Assembly: GCF_036203305.1 (NCBI RefSeq)
Contig: NZ_CP108131.1
Coordinates: forward strand, 682,001 to 746,000
Direction of reading: 5' to 3'
From: Streptomyces sp. NBC_00190
GTDB taxonomy: Bacteria > Actinomycetota > Actinomycetes > Streptomycetales > Streptomycetaceae
Length of the DNA stretch: 64,000 nt
Each line of letters starts with the position of its first letter. Position 1 is the first letter of the stretch. The translations under genes were made by a program, and so were the position numbers. A model generated the notes under the pieces. That model was not told where the DNA came from. It saw only the letters and a list, made by a program, of their open reading frames with translations, and searched no databases. This document shows positions 25,876-33,491 of the stretch, in pieces.

Positions 25876-27009
25876 ATGAAACTGCGTGTCCATCCGCCGA
25901 GGTTCTCGGGACGGCTCCACGATGCCCGCACGGCGACGGCGATCGGCCGCTGGCTGGCCGCGGCCGTCGCCGCGTGCTTCGTCACCGGCGTGATCAGCCA
26001 CTACCTTCAGCATCCGCCCGGCTGGCTCGTCGGAGACCTGCCCAGCCGTCCCTCGTGGGGCTACCGGCTGACCCAGGGGCTCCACGTGGCGAGCGGTATC
26101 GCCGCCGTTCCGCTGCTGCTGGCGAAGCTGTGGACGGTCTATCCGCGGCTGTTCGAGTGGCCCGCCGTACGTTCGGTACGCCACGCCCTGGAACGGCTGT
26201 CGGTGGCCGTGCTCGTCGCGTCGGCGGTCCTCGAAGTGTTCACCGGGATGCTCAACACCGCGCAGTGGTATCCGTGGCCGTTCTCCTTCGTCCAGGTGCA
26301 CTACGCCCTGGGCTGGGTGTTCATCGGCGCGATGGTGCTGCACATCGCCGTCAAGGCCCCGGAGATCAAGACGCATTGGAGCCGCAGGTCGACGGGCACG
26401 CTCGCGCTGCCGGCCGAGGACGGACCGGACCGGCGGGCTCTGCTAGCGGGAGTCGCCGCCGCGGTCGGCGCGGTCACCCTCGCGACGGTCGGCCAGTCCT
26501 TCACCCCGCTGCGGCGGTTCGACCTGCTGGCTCCCCGCCACCCCGATCACGGACAGCAGGGCCTGCCGGTGAACCGCACCGCCGTCGCCGCCGGGGTCGC
26601 CGCGGTGTCCGTCGCGCAGTGGCGTCTCACTGTTGCCGGACCCCACCCGTACGAACTGACCCTCGACGAACTGCGGGGCATGAGGCAGTACGACGCGACG
26701 CTCCCGATCGCGTGCGTCGAGGGCTGGAGCAAGTCCGCGCACTGGAGCGGCGTACGGATCCGGGATCTGCTCGACCGGGCAGGGGCTCCCCCCGAAGCCA
26801 GGCTGCGGGTCGTCTCCATGGAGCGGGAGGGCGGGTACGCGGTCACGGAGATGGGCCACACCTACGCCCGGGACGAGCTCACCCTGCTCGCCTTGATGCT
26901 CAACGGCGAGGTGCTGTCGCCGGATCACGGCTTCCCGGCGCGCGTCATCGCGCCCAACCGGCCGGGCGTACTGCAGACCAAGTGGGTTCACCGGCTGGAG
27001 GTCCTGTGA
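25876..27009 (+). CDS. Membrane molybdopterin-dependent oxidoreductase (sulfite-oxidase fold)
   Basis: The 377-residue protein has an N-terminal part with four hydrophobic helices (from AAAVAACFVTGVISHYLQHP to FIGAMVLHIAVKAPEIKTHW) whose histidines resemble a cytochrome b561 or ferric-reductase-like haem site. The C-terminal oxidoreductase domain begins near residue 180. The molybdenum-ligating cysteine is C280 in IACVEGWSKSAHWSGV, and RVIAPNRPGVLQTKWV is the C-terminal signature. A twin-arginine-like DRRALLAGVAAAVGAV occurs between the two parts. The substrate is unknown; electrons probably pass between the Mo site and the membrane. It overlaps the next small gene by one base. Confidence 0.88.
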   Translation: MKLRVHPPRFSGRLHDARTATAIGRWLAAAVAACFVTGVISHYLQHPPGWLVGDLPSRPSWGYRLTQGLHVASGIAAVPLLLAKLWTVYPRLFEWPAVRSVRHALERLSVAVLVASAVLEVFTGMLNTAQWYPWPFSFVQVHYALGWVFIGAMVLHIAVKAPEIKTHWSRRSTGTLALPAEDGPDRRALLAGVAAAVGAVTLATVGQSFTPLRRFDLLAPRHPDHGQQGLPVNRTAVAAGVAAVSVAQWRLTVAGPHPYELTLDELRGMRQYDATLPIACVEGWSKSAHWSGVRIRDLLDRAGAPPEARLRVVSMEREGGYAVTEMGHTYARDELTLLALMLNGEVLSPDHGFPARVIAPNRPGVLQTKWVHRLEVL

Positions 27010-27416
27010 TGCGAACGACTGTCGGCGCCGTCGGCGCCGCCCTCCTGGGTTATGGCGTGCTGCTTCTGTTCGACGGCGGGCAGTACCTCGATGTGGCGGT
27101 CTGGCTGGCCGGCGCCGTCGCGCTGCACGACGGCATCGTCGCTCCGCTGGTCCTGGCCGTCGGCCTGCTCCTGGCCGGCGTCCGTGCGAGCAGGACGGTG
27201 CGCGGTGCGCTGATCGTCGCCGCCTCCCTGACCGTGGTCGCGCTGCCCGTACTCCTGCGGCCGGGCACGCGGAACAACCCCTCCGTGCTGCCGCTGGACT
27301 ATCCGCGCAACTGGTCGCTCGCCCTCGTCGCGGTGGCCGTCCTGGCCGCCCTGCTGCACGCCGCCCGGTGGGTGCGAGGCCGCAGGGGAGGCCGGCGGCC
27401 GGAGATCGCGGAGTAG
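27009..27416 (+). CDS. Four-helix membrane protein coupled to the Mo oxidoreductase
   Basis: This 135-residue protein is almost wholly hydrophobic. Helices are visible at about residues 5-25, 28-58 and 65-82, and VALAVLLHAARWV-like sequence lies near 110-125, followed by a basic tail (VRGRRGGRRPE). The ATG shares one base with the preceding TGA, indicating tight coupling to the oxidoreductase. I see no haem ligand motif or known family. It is probably a membrane subunit or assembly partner of that enzyme (inference). Confidence 0.75.
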   Translation: MRTTVGAVGAALLGYGVLLLFDGGQYLDVAVWLAGAVALHDGIVAPLVLAVGLLLAGVRASRTVRGALIVAASLTVVALPVLLRPGTRNNPSVLPLDYPRNWSLALVAVAVLAALLHAARWVRGRRGGRRPEIAE

Positions 27417-27478
27417 GCGGTCGTCCGGCGTCGCCCGTTGCGCACGGCTCGGGCGGCCCCGGAACCGAGAACCGCTGG

Positions 27479-27886
27479 TCAGTCGATGACGGCGGTGGCT
27501 TCGATCTCCACCAGATGCTCGGGGACGTCCAGTGCCGCGACGCCCAGCAAGCTGGCCGGCGGGACCGGTGTGACCCCCAGTTTCGCGCCGGCCCGGGTGA
27601 TCCCCTCCAGCAGCAGCGGCATCTTGTCGGGGGTCCAGTCGACGACGTAGACGGTCAGCTTCGCCACGTCGCCGAAGGAGCCACCGACCGCGGCCAGGGC
27701 GGTGGCGATGTTGACGTAACACTGCTCGACCTGAGCGGCGAGGTCGCCCTCGCCGACCGTGACGCCGTCGGCGTCCCAGGCGACCTGCCCGGCGATGAAG
27801 ACCAGCTTCGAGCCGGTCGAGACCGACACCTGCCGGTAGACGTCGATTTCCGGCAATCCGTTGGGGTTCACCAGGGTGATGGCCAT
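27479..27886 (-). CDS. RidA/YjgF-family protein
   Basis: The 135-residue protein has the RidA fold pattern: KLVFIAGQVAWDADG, QVEQCYVNIATALAAVGGSFGDVAKLTVYVVD and PPASLLGVAALDVPEHLVEIEATAV. RidA proteins deaminate reactive enamine/imine intermediates; the key arginine expected in the C-terminal strand is replaced here, so it is probably one of the divergent Rid subfamilies. I chose ATG 27886, eight bases after GGAGG; the open frame offers another ATG five codons earlier. It is divergent from the HxlR regulator, the likely controller. Confidence 0.9.
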   Translation of the reverse strand: MAITLVNPNGLPEIDVYRQVSVSTGSKLVFIAGQVAWDADGVTVGEGDLAAQVEQCYVNIATALAAVGGSFGDVAKLTVYVVDWTPDKMPLLLEGITRAGAKLGVTPVPPASLLGVAALDVPEHLVEIEATAVID

Positions 27887-27937
27887 GTTGCCCGCCTCCA
27901 TCTGCTGGGAGAGTCGCCGCGATGGTCGCTCTCTTGT

Positions 27938-28006
27938 GGTTACTCAGGAACCGTAGGAGAGTGATCGCTGACATGGAAGAACGCACTTTTCGGTGACTGG
28001 GGAACC
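27938..28006. promoter_or_regulatory. Pair of 15-bp direct repeats in the RidA/HxlR divergent promoter
   Basis: GGTTACTCAGGAACC (27938-27952) and GGTGACTGGGGAACC (27992-28006) match in 12 of 15 positions. The second overlaps the ribosome binding region of the HxlR gene. Their centres are 54 bases apart. They are the best candidate binding sites for the HxlR protein. Confidence 0.45.
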
Positions 28007-28008
28007 TG

Positions 28009-28389
28009 ATGGTGACCAAGCAGTACAGCGGTTCGCCCGAGGACGCGGACCTCAGGCGCGCGGACTCCCTGGCGCGGGAGATCTTCTCGGACGTCGCCAA
28101 CAAGTGGGCGCTCCTGATCATCGAGGCTCTCGGGGAACACACCCTGCGCTTCAGCGAGCTGCGTGACGAGATCGAAGGCATCAGCCACAAGATGCTCACC
28201 CAGAACCTGCGCATGCTGGAGCGCTACGGCCTGGTCGAGCGGACGGTGCACCCCGTCGTACCGCCACGGGTCGAATACACCCTCACCGAGCCGGGACAGG
28301 CCCTGCGCGTGACGATCGACGGACTCTGCGACTGGACCCACCGGTACCTCGGGCACATCGAGGCCTCCCGGCACCGCTTCGACGGCTGA
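28009..28389 (+). CDS. HxlR-family winged-helix regulator
   Basis: The 126-residue protein has the HxlR/MarR-like core: DVANKWALLIIEALGEHTLRFSELRDEIEGISHKMLTQNLRMLERYGLVERTVHPVVPPRVEYTLTEPGQAL. HxlR regulators usually respond to aldehydes, quinones or oxidative signals and often act on a divergently transcribed enzyme gene. Here that would be the RidA gene. No cysteine typical of the redox-sensing subgroup is near the N-terminus, so a ligand-based mechanism is more likely. Confidence 0.92.
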   Translation: MVTKQYSGSPEDADLRRADSLAREIFSDVANKWALLIIEALGEHTLRFSELRDEIEGISHKMLTQNLRMLERYGLVERTVHPVVPPRVEYTLTEPGQALRVTIDGLCDWTHRYLGHIEASRHRFDG

Positions 28390-28459
28390 CAGGAGGAGCG
28401 CTCCGGGCGACGAACCCATTCGCCGACCCCGCTCGGGCTGCCTGTGTCGCCGACCGGGA

Positions 28460-29050
28460 TCAGTGATCACTCGCCTGCGTGATGGCTGCGCGCAGCAACT
28501 CGGCCATCGATCGGCCGGCCACCCGCAGCGGTTCCGGATCACGGGCAGCCCGGCTGAGCATGAAGGCTCCCTCCAGCATCATGACCATCGAGTACGCGAG
28601 GGACTGCGCCGCCTTCGGTTCGGCCACCCAGCGGCCGAACCACCGCGTCGCGGCGGCGACCCACTCCTCGAACACCTCCGCCGTCGCGACCCGCAGCACC
28701 TCATCGCTGCTGGCGACCTCCAGCGCCACCGTCCCGATCGGGCAGGCGTCGGCGTAGTCGGCAGCCGCAAGGTCATCCGCGGCCGCTTCGAATGCGCGCA
28801 CGAGGGACTCCGCAGGATCCGGCACGCTGTCCAGCAGGGCCAGCACCAATCGGCCGTACTCGGTTCCGGACGTGCGGATCATGTCCTCGGCCAGTTGCCG
28901 CTTGCCCCCCGGGAAGAAGTGGTAGATCGAGCCGAACGGTGCGTCCGCCTCTGCCGCGATCCGCTTCAGCCCGGTGGCCGAGTAGCCGTGGCGGCGGAAC
29001 AGCACCGTGGCGGCACCCTGGATCCTGGCTCGTGTGTCCGACCGTCCCAT
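28460..29050 (-). CDS. TetR-family regulator (LmrA/YxaF-like)
   Basis: The N-terminal DNA-binding domain is clear: IQGAATVLFRRHGYSATGLKRIAAEADAPFGSIYHFFPGGKRQLAEDMI. The C-terminal ligand-binding domain includes CPIGTVALEVASSDEVLR, a signature of the LmrA/YxaF group. These repressors usually control efflux pumps or enzymes and release in the presence of small aromatic compounds. It is divergent from the alpha/beta-hydrolase gene and a TAGA/TCTA palindrome lies between them. It probably represses itself and that hydrolase. Confidence 0.92.
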   Translation of the reverse strand: MGRSDTRARIQGAATVLFRRHGYSATGLKRIAAEADAPFGSIYHFFPGGKRQLAEDMIRTSGTEYGRLVLALLDSVPDPAESLVRAFEAAADDLAAADYADACPIGTVALEVASSDEVLRVATAEVFEEWVAAATRWFGRWVAEPKAAQSLAYSMVMMLEGAFMLSRAARDPEPLRVAGRSMAELLRAAITQASDH

Positions 29051-29083
29051 TGCCTTCCACCCCTTTCCCGTCCAAAGTTACAG

Positions 29084-29095
29084 TAGAACGATCTA
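29084..29095. promoter_or_regulatory. TAGAACGATCTA operator between TetR and hydrolase genes
   Basis: TAGA and TCTA arms flank ACGA, with adjoining bases extending the similarity to a GATAGA-type site known for LmrA-like TetR repressors. It lies between the divergent starts at 29050 and 29110. Confidence 0.5.
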
Positions 29096-29109
29096 TCAAG
29101 AGGGGTGTC

Positions 29110-29967
29110 ATGCCAAGGATCGAGCTGTCGGCCGGACCCGTCGACTACCAGGACACCGGCGGTGAAGGGCCCGTGCTGGTGTTAGGCCACGGCCTGCCGA
29201 TGAACGAGACCCAGTGGCGCAAGGTGGTCCCGCTGCTGGACGGATACCGCTGTGTCCTGCCCACGCTGCCCCTCGGCGGTCACCGTCAGCCGATGAACCC
29301 GGATGCCGACCTGTCCCAGCGCGGTGTCGCGCGGCTCCTGGGCGAGTTCATCGAGGGGCTCGGCCTGGACCAGGTGACCCTCGTGCTGAACGACTGGGGC
29401 GGGGGCCAGTTCCTGGTGTCGGACGGGCGGGCCCAGCGGATCGCGCGCCTGGTACTGGTGGCCTGCGAGGCCTTCGACAACTTTCCCCCGGGGCCGGCCA
29501 AGGCCATGGCCCAGGTATGCAGGGTTCCCGGCGGCGTCCGGCTCCTGACGCAGCTCATGCGCATTCCCGCGTTCCGCCACAACCGGAGCGGATACGGCGG
29601 GATGAGCCTGCGCGGGATCCCCGACGAGATCATGGACGACTGGTTCGCACCCGCCACCCGCAGCAGGGCCATTCGCCGGGACTTCGCCAAATTCGCCACC
29701 GGGGCACCCGACCGCAAGACCCTGCTCGCCTGGAGCGAGCGCCTGCGTGACTTCGACCGCCCGGTACTGGTGGTCTGGGCCACCGAGGACCGATTGATGC
29801 CGCGTGAGCACGGCCCCCGACTGGCCGAGCTGTACCCGCAAGGCCGGCTGATCGAGATCGCCGAGTCGTCCACCCTCATCCCCGAGGACCAGCCCGAACG
29901 ACTCGCCGAGGTACTCACCGACTTCCTCGTCCGAACCGGAGCGGGGCCGGTCCGACACGCCGACTGA
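29110..29967 (+). CDS. Alpha/beta-hydrolase of the haloalkane-dehalogenase-like type, base histidine missing
   Basis: The 285-residue protein has HG in VLGHGLPMNETQWRKVV (oxyanion area) and the elbow VLNDWGGGQF, where aspartate takes the nucleophile position as in haloalkane dehalogenases. The acid is probably in WATEDRLMPREH. The C-terminal motif IAESSTLIPEDQPERLA aligns with the usual GHFVPEE-type motif, but threonine replaces the catalytic histidine. It may therefore bind a ligand, use another base, or be inactive. RBS AGAGGGG precedes ATG 29110. It is probably regulated by the divergent TetR at 28460. Confidence 0.85.
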   Translation: MPRIELSAGPVDYQDTGGEGPVLVLGHGLPMNETQWRKVVPLLDGYRCVLPTLPLGGHRQPMNPDADLSQRGVARLLGEFIEGLGLDQVTLVLNDWGGGQFLVSDGRAQRIARLVLVACEAFDNFPPGPAKAMAQVCRVPGGVRLLTQLMRIPAFRHNRSGYGGMSLRGIPDEIMDDWFAPATRSRAIRRDFAKFATGAPDRKTLLAWSERLRDFDRPVLVVWATEDRLMPREHGPRLAELYPQGRLIEIAESSTLIPEDQPERLAEVLTDFLVRTGAGPVRHAD

Positions 29968-30022
29968 GCCCGAAGGCGGCCGGCGGCCCCTCCTTCCGCG
30001 GGCGGGTCGGGCCGCTTGCGGC

Positions 30023-30220
30023 CTACTCCGGCCCCTTGCGGTGGGGCCGCCGGACCGGCTCGTCCACCTGTCCCGGCCGGTCCAGGCGGCTCGCCTCGTC
30101 CTCCGCCGCCCGAATGGTCGGCTTGGGCTCGCCCTTGCGCGCGACGTGCGGGGCGCGGCGCCGCTGCTCATCGTCGTGGCCGTGCAGCGGGGCGCCTCCG
30201 GCGCCACCTTGGTCGTCCAT
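30023..30220 (-). CDS. Small charged protein of unknown function
   Basis: The 65-residue reading frame is highly charged (MDDQGGAGGAPLHGHDDEQ at the start, then many R/E/K/P) and probably disordered. ATG 30220 has AAGGAGA five bases upstream, which is a strong signal, and codon bias fits real coding. The frame extends upstream only without support. No family is recognised. It lies convergent to the hydrolase gene at 29110 and follows the MFS gene on the same strand by 107 bases. Confidence 0.6.
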   Translation of the reverse strand: MDDQGGAGGAPLHGHDDEQRRRAPHVARKGEPKPTIRAAEDEASRLDRPGQVDEPVRRPHRKGPE

Positions 30221-30326
30221 GGCCGTCTCCTTCGGCGGTTCGACCCCCCTTGTCGTCCGGCGCATGCCCGGACACCTCTGCGGGAAACCTCTGCCCTCTG
30301 CTCCGGCGCACCGCCCGTACCAACGT

Positions 30327-31892
30327 TCAGGAACGTGGGGAGCTCGTCGTGAGCCTCGGCCGGGCCTCCTCCTTCACCGGCCCCGTACGGCGGTCCGGCC
30401 GGAACCCGACGGCCAGGACCGCCGCGCCGATCAGCGCGAATCCCGCCGTCCAGAGCGCACCGACATGCATGGCGTGGAGGAACGCGGCATCGGCCGCGTC
30501 GGCGAGCCGCGTGTCGTGCGTGGCGGCCGCCACGTGCCTGGCGAGCTCGGCCGAGACGTGAGCCTGTCGCCGCACTGCATCCGGGAGGCCGGTCAGCGAG
30601 CCGTCGATCGAGCGCTGGTAGACGATCGAGGTGATCGTGCCGCCGGCCGCTATGCCCAGCACGCTGCCGGTCTGGCGCAGGGTGCTGTTGACCGCGCTGC
30701 CCGCGCCGGACCGCTCCGGCGACAGGGATCCCAGCACCGCACCCGTGACGGGAGCGATCACCATGCCGATCGAGGTGCCCTGTACCAGCATGACCGCCGA
30801 GTACCAGGCGATCGGTGTGGCGGTGTCGAAGAGGGCCAAGGATCCCATCGCCAGGGCCGCGACGGTCAGCGAGACCGAGGAGACGAGCCGGACGGACGTC
30901 CGGCCGGCCAGCCTGACGGCGACGGGCGAGCCGACGACCACTCCGAGTGCTCCCGGGAGCGCCAGGAGCGAGGCGTCGAACGCCGAGTACTGGCGTGCGC
31001 CCTGCAAATAGAAAGCGAGATAGAAGGATCCGGCCGTCATGGCCAGGAAGACCATCATCAAGGTGATGTTCCCCGCGGCGAAGCGGCGTTGCGCCATCAG
31101 CCGGGGATCGAAACTGGGGTGGGCGATCCGCAGCTCCGTGACGACGAAGGCGGCGATCAGCACGATGCCCGCGGCGGTCCATCCCCAGACGCGCGGCTGC
31201 GCGAAGGACGCGTCCTGGCCCGCGCGGATCAGACCGTACGTGAGGAAGCCGAGGCCTGCCGTCGACAGGAGCATGCCGGCCGGGTCGAGGCGGCGGACCT
31301 GGGGGCTGCGGGAGTTGGGCACGTACCGCGCGATGAAGCCGAGACCGAGGACGACCACGGGTACGTTGACGAGGAACACCGAGCCCCACCAGAACCTCGC
31401 GAGCAGCGCCCCGGCGAGGATCGGCCCTGCGGCGAGTCCGACGCCGGCGAAGGACGACAGCCTGCCGAAGGCTGCCGGTCGCTCGGCGGGCTCGAACGTC
31501 CAGCTGACCACCGCCATGGTGGCCGGGACGAGCAGAGCGGCGCCGATGCCCATCACGGCGCGCCCCGCGATGAGTTGGCCGGGGGTGGTGGCGTAAGCGG
31601 CGATGGCCGAGGCGATACCGAACAGGGCCATGCCCGCCAGCAAGGTGTTGCGGTGCCCGAACCGGTCACCGAGCGCGCCCCCGGTGAACATCAGGCCGGC
31701 GAAGGCCAGCGTGTAGGCGCCCGTGGCCCACTGGAGCTGGCCGGGCGTGGCCCCTAAACCGCGCACGGGGTCGGACAGCGTCTCGAAGGCCGTGGACAGA
31801 ATGGTGCCGTCGAGCCAGATGAGGAGCTGGGCGAAGATGAGGACGCCGAGGATGAGGCGTCGGCGGGTCGGCGGTGGCGTGGTGGATGACAT
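30327..31892 (-). CDS. DHA2-type MFS drug efflux transporter (14 TM)
   Basis: The roughly 521-residue protein begins with ILGVLIFAQLLIWLDGTILSTAF, the DHA2 TM1 pattern. The loop 2-3 motif is GGALGDRFGHRNTLLAG, and the motif C-like GVGLAAGPILAGALLARFWWGSVFLVNVPV is in TM5. Length and the extra central helices fit the 14-TM drug:H+ antiporters. ATG 31892 is used; the frame upstream runs into the divergent promoter. The MarR gene is divergent and a perfect 16-bp palindrome lies between them, so repression relieved by a drug substrate is likely. The substrate is unknown. Confidence 0.93.
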   Translation of the reverse strand: MSSTTPPPTRRRLILGVLIFAQLLIWLDGTILSTAFETLSDPVRGLGATPGQLQWATGAYTLAFAGLMFTGGALGDRFGHRNTLLAGMALFGIASAIAAYATTPGQLIAGRAVMGIGAALLVPATMAVVSWTFEPAERPAAFGRLSSFAGVGLAAGPILAGALLARFWWGSVFLVNVPVVVLGLGFIARYVPNSRSPQVRRLDPAGMLLSTAGLGFLTYGLIRAGQDASFAQPRVWGWTAAGIVLIAAFVVTELRIAHPSFDPRLMAQRRFAAGNITLMMVFLAMTAGSFYLAFYLQGARQYSAFDASLLALPGALGVVVGSPVAVRLAGRTSVRLVSSVSLTVAALAMGSLALFDTATPIAWYSAVMLVQGTSIGMVIAPVTGAVLGSLSPERSGAGSAVNSTLRQTGSVLGIAAGGTITSIVYQRSIDGSLTGLPDAVRRQAHVSAELARHVAAATHDTRLADAADAAFLHAMHVGALWTAGFALIGAAVLAVGFRPDRRTGPVKEEARPRLTTSSPRS

Positions 31893-31943
31893 GTGTGACT
31901 GCCTTCGGATCAGGGGGGTTTCGACGCGGCCGCAGCGTACAAT

Positions 31944-31959
31944 CGTCAGGTACCTGACG
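31944..31959. promoter_or_regulatory. Perfect 16-bp palindrome, likely MarR operator
   Basis: CGTCAGGTACCTGACG reads identically on both strands. It lies between the MFS gene (start 31892, minus strand) and the MarR gene (start 32020, plus). Nearby half-sites (CTCGTCAAG and CCTGTCAAT, about 31979-31996) could hold a second dimer. Confidence 0.7.
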
Positions 31960-32019
31960 GTTGCCTCATCGTGACAACTCGTCAAGTTCCTGTCAATCGC
32001 AATCTTTGGAGGTCGCCTC

Positions 32020-32463
32020 ATGGGCGAGCACAGTCACGGTCGGGTGCTGAGCTTCCTGGTCCGCCACGCCTGGCTCTGCATGCGGGCGGCGATCGGGGCC
32101 GAACTGGAAGAGTTCGGGCTCACCGTGCCGCAGTTCGCGACCCTGATGATGGTCAGGACGTCCCCGGGCATGTCGGTGGCCCAGCTAGCCCGCTCGGTCG
32201 GGAGCACCCGCCAAGCCGCCAACGAAATGCTCGCGGCACTGGAACGCGACGGCCTGATCACCCGCTCGCCCCACCCCACCGACCGCAGGACACACCAGCT
32301 GCACCTGACCGACCCCGGAAACACGCTCTACGAGAAGGCGCTTCCGGCCGTCCTGCGACGGGAGGCCCAGCTCGAGGAGGGGCTGACCCCGGAACAGCGG
32401 GAGGCAGCCCTCATCTGGATGTCGACCGTCTCGACCGCCTGCCAGGAGCCGACGGAGAAGTAA
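32020..32463 (+). CDS. MarR-family regulator
   Basis: The 147-residue protein has the MarR winged helix: LTVPQFATLMMVRTSPGMSVAQLARSVGSTRQAANEMLAALERDGLITRSPHPTDRRTHQLHLTDPG. The DRR in the wing is typical. It is divergent from the DHA2 transporter and the palindrome between them is its probable target. GGAGG lies seven bases before ATG 32020. It may sense a phenolic or drug ligand. Confidence 0.93.
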   Translation: MGEHSHGRVLSFLVRHAWLCMRAAIGAELEEFGLTVPQFATLMMVRTSPGMSVAQLARSVGSTRQAANEMLAALERDGLITRSPHPTDRRTHQLHLTDPGNTLYEKALPAVLRREAQLEEGLTPEQREAALIWMSTVSTACQEPTEK

Positions 32464-32515
32464 CGCCCCCGGTCTCGCCCACCCGCGCGACCGGCGAAGG
32501 CCGGGCCCGGCGGGA

Positions 32516-32926
32516 TCAGCGCCCGGGCCGACCGACTTCAGCCTTCCGCTTCGAGGAGGAGATCAAGAGCGAAAGGATGCCGGTGACGACCAGGCTCCCG
32601 ACCATGACCATGCCCACGCCGATCGCGTAGAGCCCGCTGGAGTCGTCCGACCAGTCGTACCAGGCGGCAATGGTCAGCCCGGCGGTGGTGCCGAGCACCG
32701 CGGCCGCGACGTGCCCCCGGAAGGCCGCCCAGCACACCGGCACCAGCAGAGTCAGCCCGAGCCCGATCACCTGCCACGCCTCGTAGGGGCCGGTCGTCGA
32801 ACCGTCGGGGTGCACGTCACGGTGCTGGTCCCAGCCCAGCCAGGCAGCCCACGCCGCCATCGCGACTCCGGCCAGCACCAGGGCCGCCAACGGTTGGAGA
32901 ACAGATGTCTGCAGTCGCATGCGCAT
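32516..32926 (-). CDS. Small four-helix membrane protein
   Basis: About 136 residues. Hydrophobic segments lie at about residues 11-30, then VIGLGLTLLVPVCWAAF, VAAAVLGTTAGLTIAAWYDW and YAIGVGMVMVGSLVVTGILSLLI, followed by a basic tail (KRKAEVGRPGR). A loop with DVHPDGSTTGPYEAW faces outside. I use ATG 32926; the frame continues upstream with several alternative starts. No known family or partner is recognised. Confidence 0.7.
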   Translation of the reverse strand: MRMRLQTSVLQPLAALVLAGVAMAAWAAWLGWDQHRDVHPDGSTTGPYEAWQVIGLGLTLLVPVCWAAFRGHVAAAVLGTTAGLTIAAWYDWSDDSSGLYAIGVGMVMVGSLVVTGILSLLISSSKRKAEVGRPGR

Positions 32927-33092
32927 GACCCCAGTGTTCCGGCTCACCCGAACGCCCATCAGAGCGCAGCTCCTCAACTCCACCCGAGCAGGAACGCCCA
33001 AAGCGGAGCCCGCTACGACGCCGGTACGCAGTCGTAGCCGCACGCGATGTGCACGGTGAGACCAGCCCCTTTGCCCGGGGGCCGTCGATCCC

Positions 33093-33110
33093 TGTCACAC
33101 GCCTGTGACA
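33093..33110. promoter_or_regulatory. TGTCACA/TGTGACA inverted repeat
   Basis: TGTCACA (33093-33099) and TGTGACA (33104-33110) form a 7-bp inverted repeat around CGCC, about 135 bases before the small LuxR-type gene. The half-site resembles an ECF41 -35 box, but no CGTC -10 is correctly spaced on either strand. It may be an operator. Otherwise the 32927-33244 interval shows nothing. Confidence 0.35.
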
Positions 33111-33244
33111 GTCGACGGACAGTGTCGTGAAGTCAGGCGGCCAGGCTCTTAACCAGAGAACAAATTGGGACATTCAGCCACATGTCCCTCTGCTTCCGAG
33201 GACGTGAGCAGCGATGACCGAGCCGATTCGGCGGAGGAAATCCC

Positions 33245-33475
33245 ATGAGTCTCACACTCGCGACGCCGCACACCGTAGCCCCCGCACCTGAGCTGGCCCC
33301 GCGCGAGCAGGAAGCGCTGGGACACATCGCCGCCGGACGCACCTACCTCCAGACGGCCCGCCACATGGGACTCTCCAAGCACACCGTCGACGCCTACCTC
33401 CGCCGCATCCGCGCCAAGCTCAACGTCCACAGCACCGCCGAGCTCACCCGCCTCGCCATCACCCTGGGACTGTGA
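33245..33475 (+). CDS. Stand-alone LuxR-type HTH protein
   Basis: The 76-residue protein is almost entirely a GerE/LuxR helix-turn-helix: LAPREQEALGHIAAGRTYLQTARHMGLSKHTVDAYLRRIRAKLNVHSTAELTRLAITLGL. It lacks receiver, PAS or autoinducer domains, like other small orphan LuxR proteins of streptomycetes. GGAGG precedes the ATG. It ends 16 bases before the convergent monooxygenase gene, so there is little room for a terminator. Confidence 0.88.
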   Translation: MSLTLATPHTVAPAPELAPREQEALGHIAAGRTYLQTARHMGLSKHTVDAYLRRIRAKLNVHSTAELTRLAITLGL

Positions 33476-33491
33476 CGTTCAGCAACAAACC

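Noticed and set aside
29182..31389. Long minus-strand frame overlapping the hydrolase and MFS genes
   Set aside because: It spans two real genes in a different frame and reads as arginine- and proline-rich sequence without domains.
33093..33116. Second ECF41 promoter (TGTCACA)
   Set aside because: No CGTC lies 16 bases downstream on either strand, so the promoter pattern is incomplete; the palindrome is reported only as a possible operator.
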